Source: Rubripirellula obstinata
GTDB lineage: Bacteria; Planctomycetota; Planctomycetia; Pirellulales; Pirellulaceae
DNA length: 42,855 nt
Assembly (NCBI RefSeq): GCF_001642955.1
Contig: NZ_LWSK01000047.1
Coordinates: 1-42,855, forward strand
Direction: 5' to 3'
The position numbers and the translations under genes were made by a program. A model generated the notes under the pieces. The model searched no databases. It was not told the DNA's origin and was given only the letters and a program-made list of their open reading frames with translations. Of this stretch, positions 27,578-36,586 are shown in pieces (position 1 is the stretch's first letter; each line of letters opens with the position of its first letter).

Positions 27578-28819
27578 ATGTCCACGGCTCAAGCTGATCC
27601 AGTTTCCGACGATGCGTCGCACGGCGAACATGGTCATGATCACGACCATCCGGCCTTTTTGGCCCACCACTTTGATACGCCGGAGCAACAATTCGATAGC
27701 GGTAAGCTTGGGATTTGGTTGTTTTTGGTGACGGAAGTGCTGTTCTTTAGCGGGATGTTTGTCGCGTACGCGATCTTCCGCAATTTGCGGCCTGACGTGT
27801 TTGTGGGTTCAAGCGAATTCTTGAATACCAAGTTGGGTGCGATCAACACCGGCGTGTTGTTGTTCAGTTCGCTGACCATGGCTTGGGCCGTTCGCTGTTC
27901 GCAAACTGGCGAACACAAGAAGTTGACCGGAATGCTTGCGGCAACGCTTTCCTGTTCCATGGTTTTCTTGGGCGTGAAAGCGATTGAGTATTCACATAAA
28001 TGGGGCATGGGATTGCTTCCTGCCGGAACCTTTTTCTACGACCCCGCGAATCCTCATCCGACCACTGATCAGCTAGAGACACTCGGCTTCACCAGCGGTA
28101 CCGCGTTCTTCTTGCACAACAGTCTGTACTTTCTGTGTGCTCCGTTTCTGATTGTATTGCTGGGTGTGGTTGCTTGGTTGATTTTGTCCATCGTGAAAGG
28201 CAACAAGTTTCAAACTGCCTGTGCGATGCCGTTGACGATCGTCTGCTTGAGCTTCTTTGGCGGTGTCGGACTTGGGGTAATCCTCGAAAGCGGCAGCGAA
28301 GAAGGCCACGGTGCGGCTCACGATGTCGCCGGTCACCACGGCGAAGGTGTTGCCCATTCCGATGCGGTCCCGAGTGTCATCGATGATGGCAAAGTAGCTG
28401 CACCGGCGCTGAATGACGACGCGTCGGAAACGAGCGTCCTTGAGCGACTTGCGACGGATTCAACCAATACCGGTTTGATGAGTGATGTCGCGGCACGACA
28501 AGCTCAGGCTTCCGTCGCCAGCGGAGCAGTCGTTCGCGGTGATGACACCAACTTTGAAGGTGGAATCTCGGAAGCTTCGGCAAATGTTTTGACACAGCGT
28601 CAGGCCGGTAAATTCTTCAGTATCTACTACTGCATGACCGGTGTTCACGCGATTCACATCCTTGGGGGCATCGCAGTCCTGGTTTGGTTGTTGATTCGAA
28701 GCGTTCGCCAAGATTTCAATAGCCGGTACTTTGGCCCCGTTGATTATGTGGGGTTGTATTGGCACTTGGTTGACTTGATTTGGATTTACTTGTTCCCTCT
28801 GCTCTACTTGATTCGATAA
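27578..28819 (+). CDS. coxC: Cytochrome c oxidase subunit III with a long internal insertion
   Basis: This is a 413-residue protein, much longer than the usual subunit III of about 200-270. The His/Asp-rich N-terminus (GEHGHDHDHPAFLAHHF) leads into standard COX3 sequence: KLGIWLFLVTEVLFFSGMFVAY and then MVFLGVKAIEYSHKW. After the helix ending at about residue 225 there is a polar insertion to about 335 (EEGHGAAHDVAGHHGEG, DDASETSVLERLATD). The final helices follow (FFSIYYCMTGVHAIHILGG and a C-terminal WHLVDLIWIYLFPLLYLIR). The insertion has no known domain that I recognise. The gene ends in TAATG, overlapping the subunit IV gene. Confidence 0.93.
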   Translation: MSTAQADPVSDDASHGEHGHDHDHPAFLAHHFDTPEQQFDSGKLGIWLFLVTEVLFFSGMFVAYAIFRNLRPDVFVGSSEFLNTKLGAINTGVLLFSSLTMAWAVRCSQTGEHKKLTGMLAATLSCSMVFLGVKAIEYSHKWGMGLLPAGTFFYDPANPHPTTDQLETLGFTSGTAFFLHNSLYFLCAPFLIVLLGVVAWLILSIVKGNKFQTACAMPLTIVCLSFFGGVGLGVILESGSEEGHGAAHDVAGHHGEGVAHSDAVPSVIDDGKVAAPALNDDASETSVLERLATDSTNTGLMSDVAARQAQASVASGAVVRGDDTNFEGGISEASANVLTQRQAGKFFSIYYCMTGVHAIHILGGIAVLVWLLIRSVRQDFNSRYFGPVDYVGLYWHLVDLIWIYLFPLLYLIR

Positions 28820-29199
28820 TGTCTGACCACGCACATTCATCCGACGGCCACGGCGGCGACGGTCACGACTTTGCGCACCCAATGCCAGTTTCCATGCTGC
28901 TTTCGGTGTTCTTTGCTCTCGTAATTTTGACAGTTGTTACGGTTGCCCAGGCCAGTTTTGATCTTGGCAGTTACGACGTGTTAGTTGTGATGGCAATTGC
29001 GACGCTCAAGGCAACCTTGGTCGCCTTGTTCTTTATGCACTTGGCCTGGGATAAGCCATTCAACATTGCTGTATTTGTTGGATCGTTCATTTTTGTTGGT
29101 CTTTTCGTAATCTTCACACTCGGTGATAGCGATATGACTTCGGATTCGTTCGAGCCAAAGATTGACGAGGTTGTGCCGATGGTTGCCGAGTCCAATTAG
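28819..29199 (+). CDS. coxD: Cytochrome c oxidase subunit IV family protein
   Basis: This is a 126-residue protein with a His-rich N-terminus (HAHSSDGHGGDGHDFAHP) and three membrane helices near 26-45, 55-75 and 80-102. The middle segment (LVVMAIATLKATLVALFFMHLAWD) is the prokaryotic subunit IV signature. Its start overlaps the stop of subunit III by one base. It stabilises the oxidase. The acidic tail after the third helix (DMTSDSFEPKIDEVVP) is soluble. This is the last gene of the respiratory cluster. Confidence 0.92.
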   Translation: MSDHAHSSDGHGGDGHDFAHPMPVSMLLSVFFALVILTVVTVAQASFDLGSYDVLVVMAIATLKATLVALFFMHLAWDKPFNIAVFVGSFIFVGLFVIFTLGDSDMTSDSFEPKIDEVVPMVAESN

Positions 29200-29365
29200 G
29201 GCATAGCGTTTCCGTTTGATGGGGATTTCTTTCCGCTCCCCTTACGGAAATTCTGATTTCTGAATTAGACTATTGGGCGGTTACAAGGCATCTTTTAGAT
29301 GTCTTTGCATTTACCGCCGGGTGCCCCAATCAAGGCCTTGGCATTGGACCGAGGTTATTGATTCG

Positions 29366-30379
29366 ATGGCACTGATTATTCTTCGCTGCGTTTTTCTGTT
29401 ATGCGCTGGTGGCGTTTCAGCGATCATCAACGCATCGTTCACGGAAGGGTCTACTCAGAGTCCGTTGGTGCCGTACCTCATCTTTGGTGGCATCATGGCG
29501 CTAGCGTTTGCTGTGGTCGTGGCTGATATTTACGCTCCTCGCAAGCGGATTGACACGATTTCAGCGGTCTACTTCGGCGTGCTGATTGGCGTGCTGCTGA
29601 CCTATGTGTTGTCGATCGCATTAGCGCCGCTAATTGCCCAGTCATTCAATGGTCGGGCGGTGCAGATGATCATCGCGTTGGTGTTGTGTTATTTCTGTAC
29701 CAGTGTGCTTTTGCAAACAAAAGACGATTTCAGGTTTCTGATTCCGTATGTCGAATTTGTACGCGAAGTTAAAGGTTTCAAGCCTTTGATTTTGGATACC
29801 AGCGTCGTGATTGACGGCCGTATCGCTGATGTTGTGGGAACTGGTGTTTTTGACAACCAGCTAATCATGCCACGGTTCGCTCTTAGCGAATTGCAGAACA
29901 TTGCCGATAGCAGTGACAAGTTACGTCGCACTCGCGGCCGTCGTGGCCTGGACGTTCTGAATCGTATGCGAGCGGACGACAACGTCGATTTGGTGATTTT
30001 TGATCGCGAGCTACCCGAATTGGCCGGTCAGACAGTCGATCTAAAACTGGTCCTGTTAGCGAAGCATCTGGAAGGGAAAGTAGTCACGGGCGACTTCAAC
30101 TTGAACAAGGTCGCCAAGTTGCACAATGTTCCTGTGATCAACTTGAACGAAATTAGTAACTCGTTACGCCCCGTCTATCTGCCTGATGAAATTTTCCGAA
30201 CCAAGGTCATCAAAGCTGGCGAAGGTGCCGAACAAGGCATCGGCTATTTGGATGACGGCACGATGGTGGTCATCGAAGGCGCTCGCAACAAGATCGGACA
30301 AGAACTGGACGTGCGAGTCACCAGCACGCTGCAGACCAACGCCGGCAAGATGATCTTTGCAAAGGTTGAAAGTCGCTAA
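29366..30379 (+). CDS. Membrane PIN-TRAM domain protein (YacL-like)
   Basis: This is a 337-residue protein with the layout of Bacillus YacL. Four membrane helices lie at about 2-24, 33-54, 62-92 and 98-116. Next is a PIN nuclease domain with acidic residues Asp144 and Asp150 (LDTSVVIDGR), Glu in LSELQNIAD and Asp in VTGDFNLNK, and then a C-terminal TRAM RNA-binding domain (GAEQGIGYLDDGTMVVIEGA). It is probably a membrane-tethered ribonuclease, but its substrate is unknown. The ATG at 29366 is favoured; upstream TTG at 29273 gives a leader with no membrane character. It is separated from the oxidase genes by 166 bases. Confidence 0.88.
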   Translation: MALIILRCVFLLCAGGVSAIINASFTEGSTQSPLVPYLIFGGIMALAFAVVVADIYAPRKRIDTISAVYFGVLIGVLLTYVLSIALAPLIAQSFNGRAVQMIIALVLCYFCTSVLLQTKDDFRFLIPYVEFVREVKGFKPLILDTSVVIDGRIADVVGTGVFDNQLIMPRFALSELQNIADSSDKLRRTRGRRGLDVLNRMRADDNVDLVIFDRELPELAGQTVDLKLVLLAKHLEGKVVTGDFNLNKVAKLHNVPVINLNEISNSLRPVYLPDEIFRTKVIKAGEGAEQGIGYLDDGTMVVIEGARNKIGQELDVRVTSTLQTNAGKMIFAKVESR

Positions 30380-30486
30380 GGATCGAGCGTGATCTAAGGT
30401 CGCCTTTCGCTGCTATGGTGCAGCTTGCCCAATTCGCTGCCATGCAATGATTTTCATCAGGCCAGGGTGCGTCTGGGAACCAGAAA

Positions 30487-30562
30487 GTAGGCCGTAGCGA
30501 GCCATAGCGAGTTACGGCGTTGCGCGAATTGCCGTAACTCGCTATGGCTCGCTACGGCCTAC
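30487..30562. repeat. Perfect 32-base inverted repeat (REP-like family A)
   Basis: Arms 30487-30518 and 30531-30562 are exact reverse complements with a 12-base loop. The outer motif gtaggccgtagcgag is shared with the looser copy at 37480-37553. The element sits between the convergent ends of the PIN-TRAM gene and the GlnE-like gene, where its hairpin could also terminate both transcripts. Confidence 0.93.
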
Positions 30563-30593
30563 ACGCTGAGCGAAAGGCGACTCTATGTCATCG

Positions 30594-33317
30594 TTACTCG
30601 GTGACCAATCGATTAAACAAGGTGCGATTACTTTTTCTAGCGGCGTCGCACATTTGCCGTACCGATTCGGCATTAGGTTGGCCCATCAAGTAGGCCAGGT
30701 TTTTCATTTGCCGATCATCTTCCGGCAATTCGTGACGTCCATCGGCTTTCATCAGCCTAAGATTCGCATTCGTGCGACTTAGGATCCGGTAATTGCGTAC
30801 GAGAGTTGATGCATCCTGCTGTGACAGCAGGCGAGCTTTTTCCAGCTTCTGAATACACTCGGTCGTGCTCTGGCGGATAAGAAGTGGGTTTTCCGCCACG
30901 TGTTTTAACAACAAAAAGTGTGCAATCCATTGAGTGTCCAGCGTGCCTCCCTCGCCTCGTTTTAGATTGCTTGGCGAAGCTTCTTCCTGGACTCGGCTTC
31001 GCAACCGATGGATCTCATCGATCATTGACGGATCCCATTGGAAGGATGCGAGCGTGTCGTCGATGGCCTGTTGGTAGGCACGGCGGCTGCGACTCGACCC
31101 GCTGATCACTCGCATTTTGCAAAGATCCAACCAATGTTCCAAGGACGCGTCACCATTTTGGAAAGCTGTTAGGAAGCTATCGAACGTGCTGACGGCGATC
31201 TTCCTTTCCCCGGTCTCGCTCAACAATGAAGTCAGGTCATAAAGTCTGTTTGCCTTTTCAACATCGTTAAATCGGTGCATGATCTGGTTTGCGACTTGAT
31301 CAAAGAACAGGTCGTTGGTGGTGGTGTGGCGTCGGCCGCCAACGCGTCGTTTTGTTTCACCATCGCCGCTGTAGAGCATCATCACATCGAGGTCGCTGCG
31401 GTAATCTGGTTCGCGTCCACCGAGCTTGCCACATGCAACCATCACCATTTCCGCGGGCATCATTTCGCCCGGCGACTTTGCATCCGTCATGGGATCGCCA
31501 AATTGCTGGGCGACTAATTCCTGTTCGTATTCCAGTGCTCGCCGCAGACAGGCTTCGGCAGTATCGCTGAGTGCTGCTCGGGTTGATTCGATCGTTTCTT
31601 TGCCAAGCATGTCACGTACGCCGATTGTCAGGTCAGCGCTGTTTTTAAACTCTCGTAACACGCGGTCGATTTCGCTGGCACCGCGGCAAAGCTCGATGCT
31701 GTGTGCGTCCAACCGATCAGCCGAGGGCAATTGATTCATCAAAAGGGAATCGACTAATTCGTCGATCATGCCGGGGTTTTCGATCAAGATCGATGCTAGG
31801 TACGGACTGGCTGCACAAAGTCGAACCATCAAACTGAGAGTCGCTTTGGATGATAGAAGCAAGTCCCATAACGTAGCTTTTGCACCCAACGAATCGGTAA
31901 CCTTGACCAGCATTTGCAGCGTTTCGTCGGGGCTGGGTGTTTGAGAAATTTCACCCAACAAATGGGGCGCAAGGGAAGCAAAGGAGTGACGGCATCGCTG
32001 ATGAGAAAGAAACGGAACCGTTTCGATACTGAGGGAACGAATCTGTTCGATCGCTGCCTGAGGGTTTTCCATCACATAGCGACGCATCATGTTTTGCAAT
32101 GCGGTTGGGTCGGGATTTGGGTCGAGCAATAATTCGATTTCGTCATCGGGCTCGCTTGGGTCAATCCGATCCTCTTGCATCAACTGAGCGATCAACGATC
32201 GGTTATCGGCGAGTGTCTTCGAGAGCATTTTCTCGAATCGTTCGACATCACCAATGTCACCATCAGCATTTCGGATGCCCAATTCCCACGCCAACTGTTG
32301 TTTCGATTGCGTATCGGTTGGGATCTTTCCACCAAGACCTCCGAAGGTAACCGCAATCTGATGTCGAAGCCGCGTTAGCCGCGCGTAACGCTGCGACAAT
32401 TCGGACGCTTCGTTTTCAGTTAAGCATTTTTCGCGTTGCAGCATTACGATCGCATCAAACAGATTGGCTTGCCGCACGCTGGGCAAATGGCCTCCGTACA
32501 GAACCTGCAAGCACTCAATGATGCAGCGAACATCGTCCATGCCGCCTGGGTCGGTAACGAAATCATTGACGACGGCAAGTTCCTGATCGGCTCGTCGATG
32601 TAGTTTGTGTTGGATCGCCGCCATTTCGGCTAGTTCGGCAACACCGTTGAATTGGCGATAAATCCATGGCTGTAATCGATCTAAAAACGCTTTGCCAACT
32701 GACGCAGATCCGGCGACCACACGCGCTTTAATAAATTCCATCCGCTGCGACACTTGTCCGCTTGTCTCGTAAATTTTTGCTGCTTCGCGGACGCTACAGA
32801 TCGAAACGCCCACTTCGTGCTTCGGTCCCCCACGCAGGTCAATATGGATGCTGTTCGATTGATTCGGCGCGCTATCGAGCAGCGCGATCATGTCTCGGAC
32901 CAGCGTCTCGTAAAAATCACGGTGCCAAACATTGCGAGGATCAATGGCGTCGAACAGGAAGATTAAACGAAGCGGCGAGTTGTAGCTCAGCTCTTTGCCG
33001 CCTAGCGTTCGCAGCCCGATGACCGTCATCTCTGGATGCGTTCCATCGGCTCGCATCGGCATGCCTCGTTTTTCTGCCAGCCGATCTAGCGTAAACCGCC
33101 GCGCCGCTTCAACCAGCGTGTCCGCCGCATGGCTCAATTCGCGACTGGCCTGATCTGGCGAAAGCTCATCGCTGAACTCGCGGTGGGCGATTCGCTCGGA
33201 TTCGTTTCCGAAGTGTCGGCGAATCACTGCAGCGGCCTGGACAAGGTCATCGGCCTTCCAAAGATCAGAAAGCACTTGATCAACCGAGACTAATTCAGAA
33301 GGGGTCGCAGCGTCCAT
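30594..33317 (-). CDS. glnE: GlnE-like glutamine synthetase adenylyltransferase with a degenerate N-terminal domain
   Basis: This is a 907-residue protein with the two nucleotidyltransferase halves of GlnE. The C-terminal (adenylylating) half keeps the motif ACGKLGGREPDYRSDLDVM at 628-646, with the two metal-binding Asp residues, and GEGGTLDTQWIAH further on. In the N-terminal (deadenylylating) half the equivalent segment reads TLGGKELSYNSPLRLIF at 104-120, so both catalytic Asp of S-D-x-D are replaced (Pro and Arg). FIKARVVAG near 196-204 and GGMDDVRCI preserve the fold. The inference is an enzyme that can still adenylylate glutamine synthetase but cannot remove AMP by the usual route. ATG at 33317 is chosen; the frame runs on to 33425 but lacks family sequence there. 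Confidence 0.88.
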   Translation of the reverse strand: MDAATPSELVSVDQVLSDLWKADDLVQAAAVIRRHFGNESERIAHREFSDELSPDQASRELSHAADTLVEAARRFTLDRLAEKRGMPMRADGTHPEMTVIGLRTLGGKELSYNSPLRLIFLFDAIDPRNVWHRDFYETLVRDMIALLDSAPNQSNSIHIDLRGGPKHEVGVSICSVREAAKIYETSGQVSQRMEFIKARVVAGSASVGKAFLDRLQPWIYRQFNGVAELAEMAAIQHKLHRRADQELAVVNDFVTDPGGMDDVRCIIECLQVLYGGHLPSVRQANLFDAIVMLQREKCLTENEASELSQRYARLTRLRHQIAVTFGGLGGKIPTDTQSKQQLAWELGIRNADGDIGDVERFEKMLSKTLADNRSLIAQLMQEDRIDPSEPDDEIELLLDPNPDPTALQNMMRRYVMENPQAAIEQIRSLSIETVPFLSHQRCRHSFASLAPHLLGEISQTPSPDETLQMLVKVTDSLGAKATLWDLLLSSKATLSLMVRLCAASPYLASILIENPGMIDELVDSLLMNQLPSADRLDAHSIELCRGASEIDRVLREFKNSADLTIGVRDMLGKETIESTRAALSDTAEACLRRALEYEQELVAQQFGDPMTDAKSPGEMMPAEMVMVACGKLGGREPDYRSDLDVMMLYSGDGETKRRVGGRRHTTTNDLFFDQVANQIMHRFNDVEKANRLYDLTSLLSETGERKIAVSTFDSFLTAFQNGDASLEHWLDLCKMRVISGSSRSRRAYQQAIDDTLASFQWDPSMIDEIHRLRSRVQEEASPSNLKRGEGGTLDTQWIAHFLLLKHVAENPLLIRQSTTECIQKLEKARLLSQQDASTLVRNYRILSRTNANLRLMKADGRHELPEDDRQMKNLAYLMGQPNAESVRQMCDAARKSNRTLFNRLVTE

Positions 33318-33582
33318 GAAGCAATCAAGCAGAGGGAACCAAGCACTAGGCCAGGAGTGTGGACCAATCAGGCCAACCAGTAAAAACCAGTGTAAATACC
33401 AATCGCAGCTAAGTGTAGTCGTCAACCGTAACCTAACCTTGGTTACTGAGCCGATCTGGCTTTCCCCGGCAAGCGTGATTCAACGAACCACTTGTTTAGG
33501 AAGGACAGCATCGGAGCGTTTTTGGGCTCTTTGTGTTGCTTTATCGCATCATCGGAGGGTTGTGAATTCGCAACGCACGGTG

Positions 33583-33611
33583 GGTGTTTCGCAACAAATT
33601 CGCGAAACACC
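33583..33611. promoter_or_regulatory. Hairpin in the leader of the sigma-70 gene
   Basis: In the 350-base gap between the divergent GlnE-like and sigma-70 genes (33318-33667), exact arms ggtgtttcgc (33583-33592) and gcgaaacacc (33602-33611) surround a nine-base loop, 57 bases before the sigma-70 ATG. It could be an operator or an RNA leader structure. The rest of the gap must hold promoters for both genes, but none is clear by eye. Confidence 0.5.
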
Positions 33612-33667
33612 GTGGGGTTCGTTCTCGGTCTCTTTTCACGCAACCTCTTCGTACACAACAGTTTGCC

Positions 33668-35341
33668 ATGATTTACGCAATGCCCACATGGAATGGTGGC
33701 ACCACTCCTGCTTGGTCTCTTCCGAACCTAACCGACCGAATTGACATTGGTTTTGAGGAGCCGCTTGTGGGAAAGAAGTCTAAACAACGATCGTTACGAG
33801 ATGATGCCTTCGATGCGGAGGAATCCGTCAACAGGCGGAGTCGCGTGATGGGTCAGCAATTCGCTGATTCGATCGACGACGCCGCTGGCGATGACGAACA
33901 GCCCCGCCGACGCGACGAGCCCGGTGCTGATCCCACCGAGGATCCAGTCCGAATGTACTTGATGCAGATGGGCCAAATCCCGCTGCTGACCCGCGATCAA
34001 GAAGTCTCCGCGGCCAAGCAAATCGAGCGAACTCGCGAACGCTATCGCAAAACCATGTTGGCAACCGACTTTATGCTGCAAGGTGCACTGAAGTTGCTGG
34101 AACAGGTTCGTGACAAAAAACTTCGACTCGACCGAACCATCGAAGTCAGCGTCACCAACGCGGTCGAAAAGAAAGCGATCATGAAACGGATCGTTCCCAA
34201 CGTCCGAACGCTTCAGCACTTGCTGTCGCTCAACAAAGCAGATTACTTGACGTCGATCAACAAGAAAGTCCCGATGCGACAACGTCGCGCCGCTTGGAAG
34301 AACTTGGTGATTCGGCGCAACAAGGCTGTCCGGTTGATCGAAGAAATGAATCTTCGGACCAACAAACTGCAACCGCTCTTTGAAAAATTGCGTCAAGCAA
34401 GCGATCGCATGCAAGCGATTAAGGCATCCCTAAACGAAACCGACAAACCAGAAATTCCTGGCATGCCGACCGAGGCTGAACTGCGAAGCGAACTGCGTTA
34501 CCTGATGCGTTTAACTTACGAAACGCAATCAACCGTTGGTCGCCGAGTGTGTCGCTGTGATGCTTACCGCGAAGACTACGACGCTGCGAAACGAGTTCTT
34601 TCAGCAGGTAATCTGCGGTTAGTTGTCTCGATCGCCAAAAAGTATCGCAACCGTGGTCTTTCATTCTTGGATCTGATCCAAGAAGGCAACACGGGGTTGA
34701 TGCGAGCGGTTGATAAGTTCGAGCATGCACGCGGCTATAAGTTCAGCACCTATGCGACTTGGTGGATTCGCCAAGCGATCACACGTGCGATTGCTGATCA
34801 AAGTCGAACCATTCGTGTGCCAGTTCACATGATCGACACGATGAACAAAATCCGCCAGATCACTCGCGATTTGGTTCAGGAAAAAGGGCGCGAACCCACT
34901 CCCGAAGAAGTCTGCGAACGTAGCGGATTGTCCCTCGACGACACTCGCGTGATCCTGAAAATGAGCCGACAACCGCTATCGTTGGATCAGCCGATCGGTG
35001 ATCACGAAGAGAGCGTTTTTGGTGAATTCCTGGAAGATCATCGCACGATTGATCCGTTGCTAGAAACGAACCGTGAAGCATTGAAGTCTCAAATCGACAC
35101 GGCAATGGAGACACTGAATTATCGCGAACGCGAAATCCTTCGCCTGCGATATGGCCTTGCTGATGGCTACACCTACACCTTGGAAGAAGTCGGTCGAATC
35201 TTCCAAGTGACTCGAGAACGTGTTCGCCAAATCGAGAGCAAAGCAGTGCGAAAACTTCAGCAACCTTACCGGGCCGCGTCGTTGGTAAGCTTCTTGGATG
35301 GAGCGGAAATCACGTTCCTGGAAAGTAGCGAAGCGATCTGA
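33668..35341 (+). CDS. rpoD: Primary-type RNA polymerase sigma-70 factor
   Basis: This is a 557-residue sigma factor. Region 1.2 lies at about 92-125 ([20 protein letters not shown]). A non-conserved region of roughly 175 residues follows. Region 2 at 308-375 contains [38 protein letters not shown] and [18 protein letters not shown]. Region 3 lies near 385-460, and region 4 near 490-545 has the helix-turn-helix [20 protein letters not shown]. The strong match in 2.4 and 4.2 makes it a housekeeping or group-2 sigma. Region 1.1 is not evident; the first 90 residues are short and polar. The start could be 33668 or the ATG at 33680. A perfect terminator follows 33 bases after the stop. Confidence 0.93.
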   Translation: MIYAMPTWNGGTTPAWSLPNLTDRIDIGFEEPLVGKKSKQRSLRDDAFDAEESVNRRSRVMGQQFADSIDDAAGDDEQPRRRDEPGADPTEDPVRMYLMQMGQIPLLTRDQEVSAAKQIERTRERYRKTMLATDFMLQGALKLLEQVRDKKLRLDRTIEVSVTNAVEKKAIMKRIVPNVRTLQHLLSLNKADYLTSINKKVPMRQRRAAWKNLVIRRNKAVRLIEEMNLRTNKLQPLFEKLRQASDRMQAIKASLNETDKPEIPGMPTEAELRSELRYLMRLTYETQSTVGRRVCRCDAYREDYDAAKRVLSAGNLRLVVSIAKKYRNRGLSFLDLIQEGNTGLMRAVDKFEHARGYKFSTYATWWIRQAITRAIADQSRTIRVPVHMIDTMNKIRQITRDLVQEKGREPTPEEVCERSGLSLDDTRVILKMSRQPLSLDQPIGDHEESVFGEFLEDHRTIDPLLETNREALKSQIDTAMETLNYREREILRLRYGLADGYTYTLEEVGRIFQVTRERVRQIESKAVRKLQQPYRAASLVSFLDGAEITFLESSEAI

Positions 35342-35374
35342 TTCGCCATTGCTGAATTTTGAAAAACGATCATA

Positions 35375-35409
35375 GCCGCCGGCAGATGCAAATCTGCCGG
35401 CGGCTTTTT
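35375..35409 (+). terminator. Intrinsic terminator after the sigma-70 gene
   Basis: Perfect 13-base arms gccgccggcagat (35375-35387) and atctgccggcggc (35392-35404) enclose a four-base loop and are followed by TTTTT. It ends 36 bases before the convergent methyltransferase gene. Confidence 0.95.
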
Positions 35410-35444
35410 GATGAATGAAGCTCTGATCGATCGGTTGTGCAACA

Positions 35445-36314
35445 CTACGATCGAACTCGCGTTAGCTCGTAGAGAAATATCGCGGTGGCGACCGATACAT
35501 TCAAACTATCAGCGGCCACATTCATGGGAATGGTGACCCGGTCGCTTGCCGTTTCTTGCAGTTCTTTGCTCAGTCCGGTCGATTCATTGCCCATCATCAG
35601 AATGATGGGCCGATGGTCGGGCCGAAGCTGGTCAATTGGCGTTGCTTCGTTTGAAAGCGTTGTTGCAATCGTTCGAAAACCTCCTTGATCAACCAAGGTT
35701 TTTAGATCCCGATTCGCGTCATCCGCCAAGTAGATTGTTTGCGAAAACACCGTCGCCATACTGGTTCGAATCACTCGGCGAGCAAGCGGATCGACGCACG
35801 CGCGATCGCGGATCAAATGATGAACCCCCATCGCCGTCGCCGTGCGAATGATGCTGCCCAAGTTGTCTCGATCGCCGATACCTAAAGCGGCTAAGACGAT
35901 CTTCGGTTTCGTGGGCAACGTCAACAATTCGTCCGTCGTGTTTTCAGTCTGGCCAATACCGCAGGCAATGACTCCGCGGTGAAAATCGAAGCCCACCAGT
36001 TTGCGGATCTCGGCTGTCGAAAGCACATAGATATCTATTTCAGTGTTAAGCGGCGATTGCGAAAACCAGTCTGCAACCTCGTCTTGCAGTCCTTCGCGGA
36101 CAACGACCGAATGGACGGAAATGCCGCTCTTTGCGAGTCGATCAACGCAGTACTTGCCCTCAACGATGAACTGACGCTGCGATTCGGGCGAAATCGATTT
36201 CTCTTTAACATCGCGGTAGGGATCAAGGCGAATGTCGCAAGCTTCCGTAAACTCAATCGCCATAGGAGACCGTTTTTGTCGGGTGTGTGCATCTTTTGAA
36301 GGTGAATGATCCAT
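35445..36314 (-). CDS. SpoU/TrmH-family RNA 2'-O-methyltransferase
   Basis: This is a 289-residue protein with the three SPOUT motifs in the C-terminal half: GDRDNLGSIIRTATAMG (motif 1, with the catalytic Asn-Arg pair), ILMMGNESTGLS (motif 2) and TIPMNVAADSLNVSVATAI (motif 3, in the SAM-binding knot). The N-terminal part (FIVEGKYCVDRLAKSG) is the substrate-binding domain common in TrmH-like rRNA and tRNA enzymes. The exact target, a tRNA or rRNA ribose, cannot be assigned. The start is either 36314 or the ATG at 36263; neither has a clear ribosome-binding site. The gene is convergent with the sigma-70 gene. Confidence 0.9.
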   Translation of the reverse strand: MDHSPSKDAHTRQKRSPMAIEFTEACDIRLDPYRDVKEKSISPESQRQFIVEGKYCVDRLAKSGISVHSVVVREGLQDEVADWFSQSPLNTEIDIYVLSTAEIRKLVGFDFHRGVIACGIGQTENTTDELLTLPTKPKIVLAALGIGDRDNLGSIIRTATAMGVHHLIRDRACVDPLARRVIRTSMATVFSQTIYLADDANRDLKTLVDQGGFRTIATTLSNEATPIDQLRPDHRPIILMMGNESTGLSKELQETASDRVTIPMNVAADSLNVSVATAIFLYELTRVRS

Positions 36315-36586
36315 TGTCAGTTTTTCTTTGCTGATGAAACAGCCCTACAAACCGGACGACCGTTCAAATTTGCCTGTCAGGATCTTTTTTACGCCCGGAC
36401 TTTCATCCCATCGCGGCATTGACTCGTCAAAACTTCTTTCAGCGGTAACAGTTCTATTGCATGAACCCGAATCAGGGGCACTGATGCCCGATCAAATTGA
36501 TGATCGGTCGATCGAGTTTCACGCATCCCCACAACAATCGATCGTCGGGCAGGACGATCACGCCCCACGCCCCACCTCGCCCCAAC

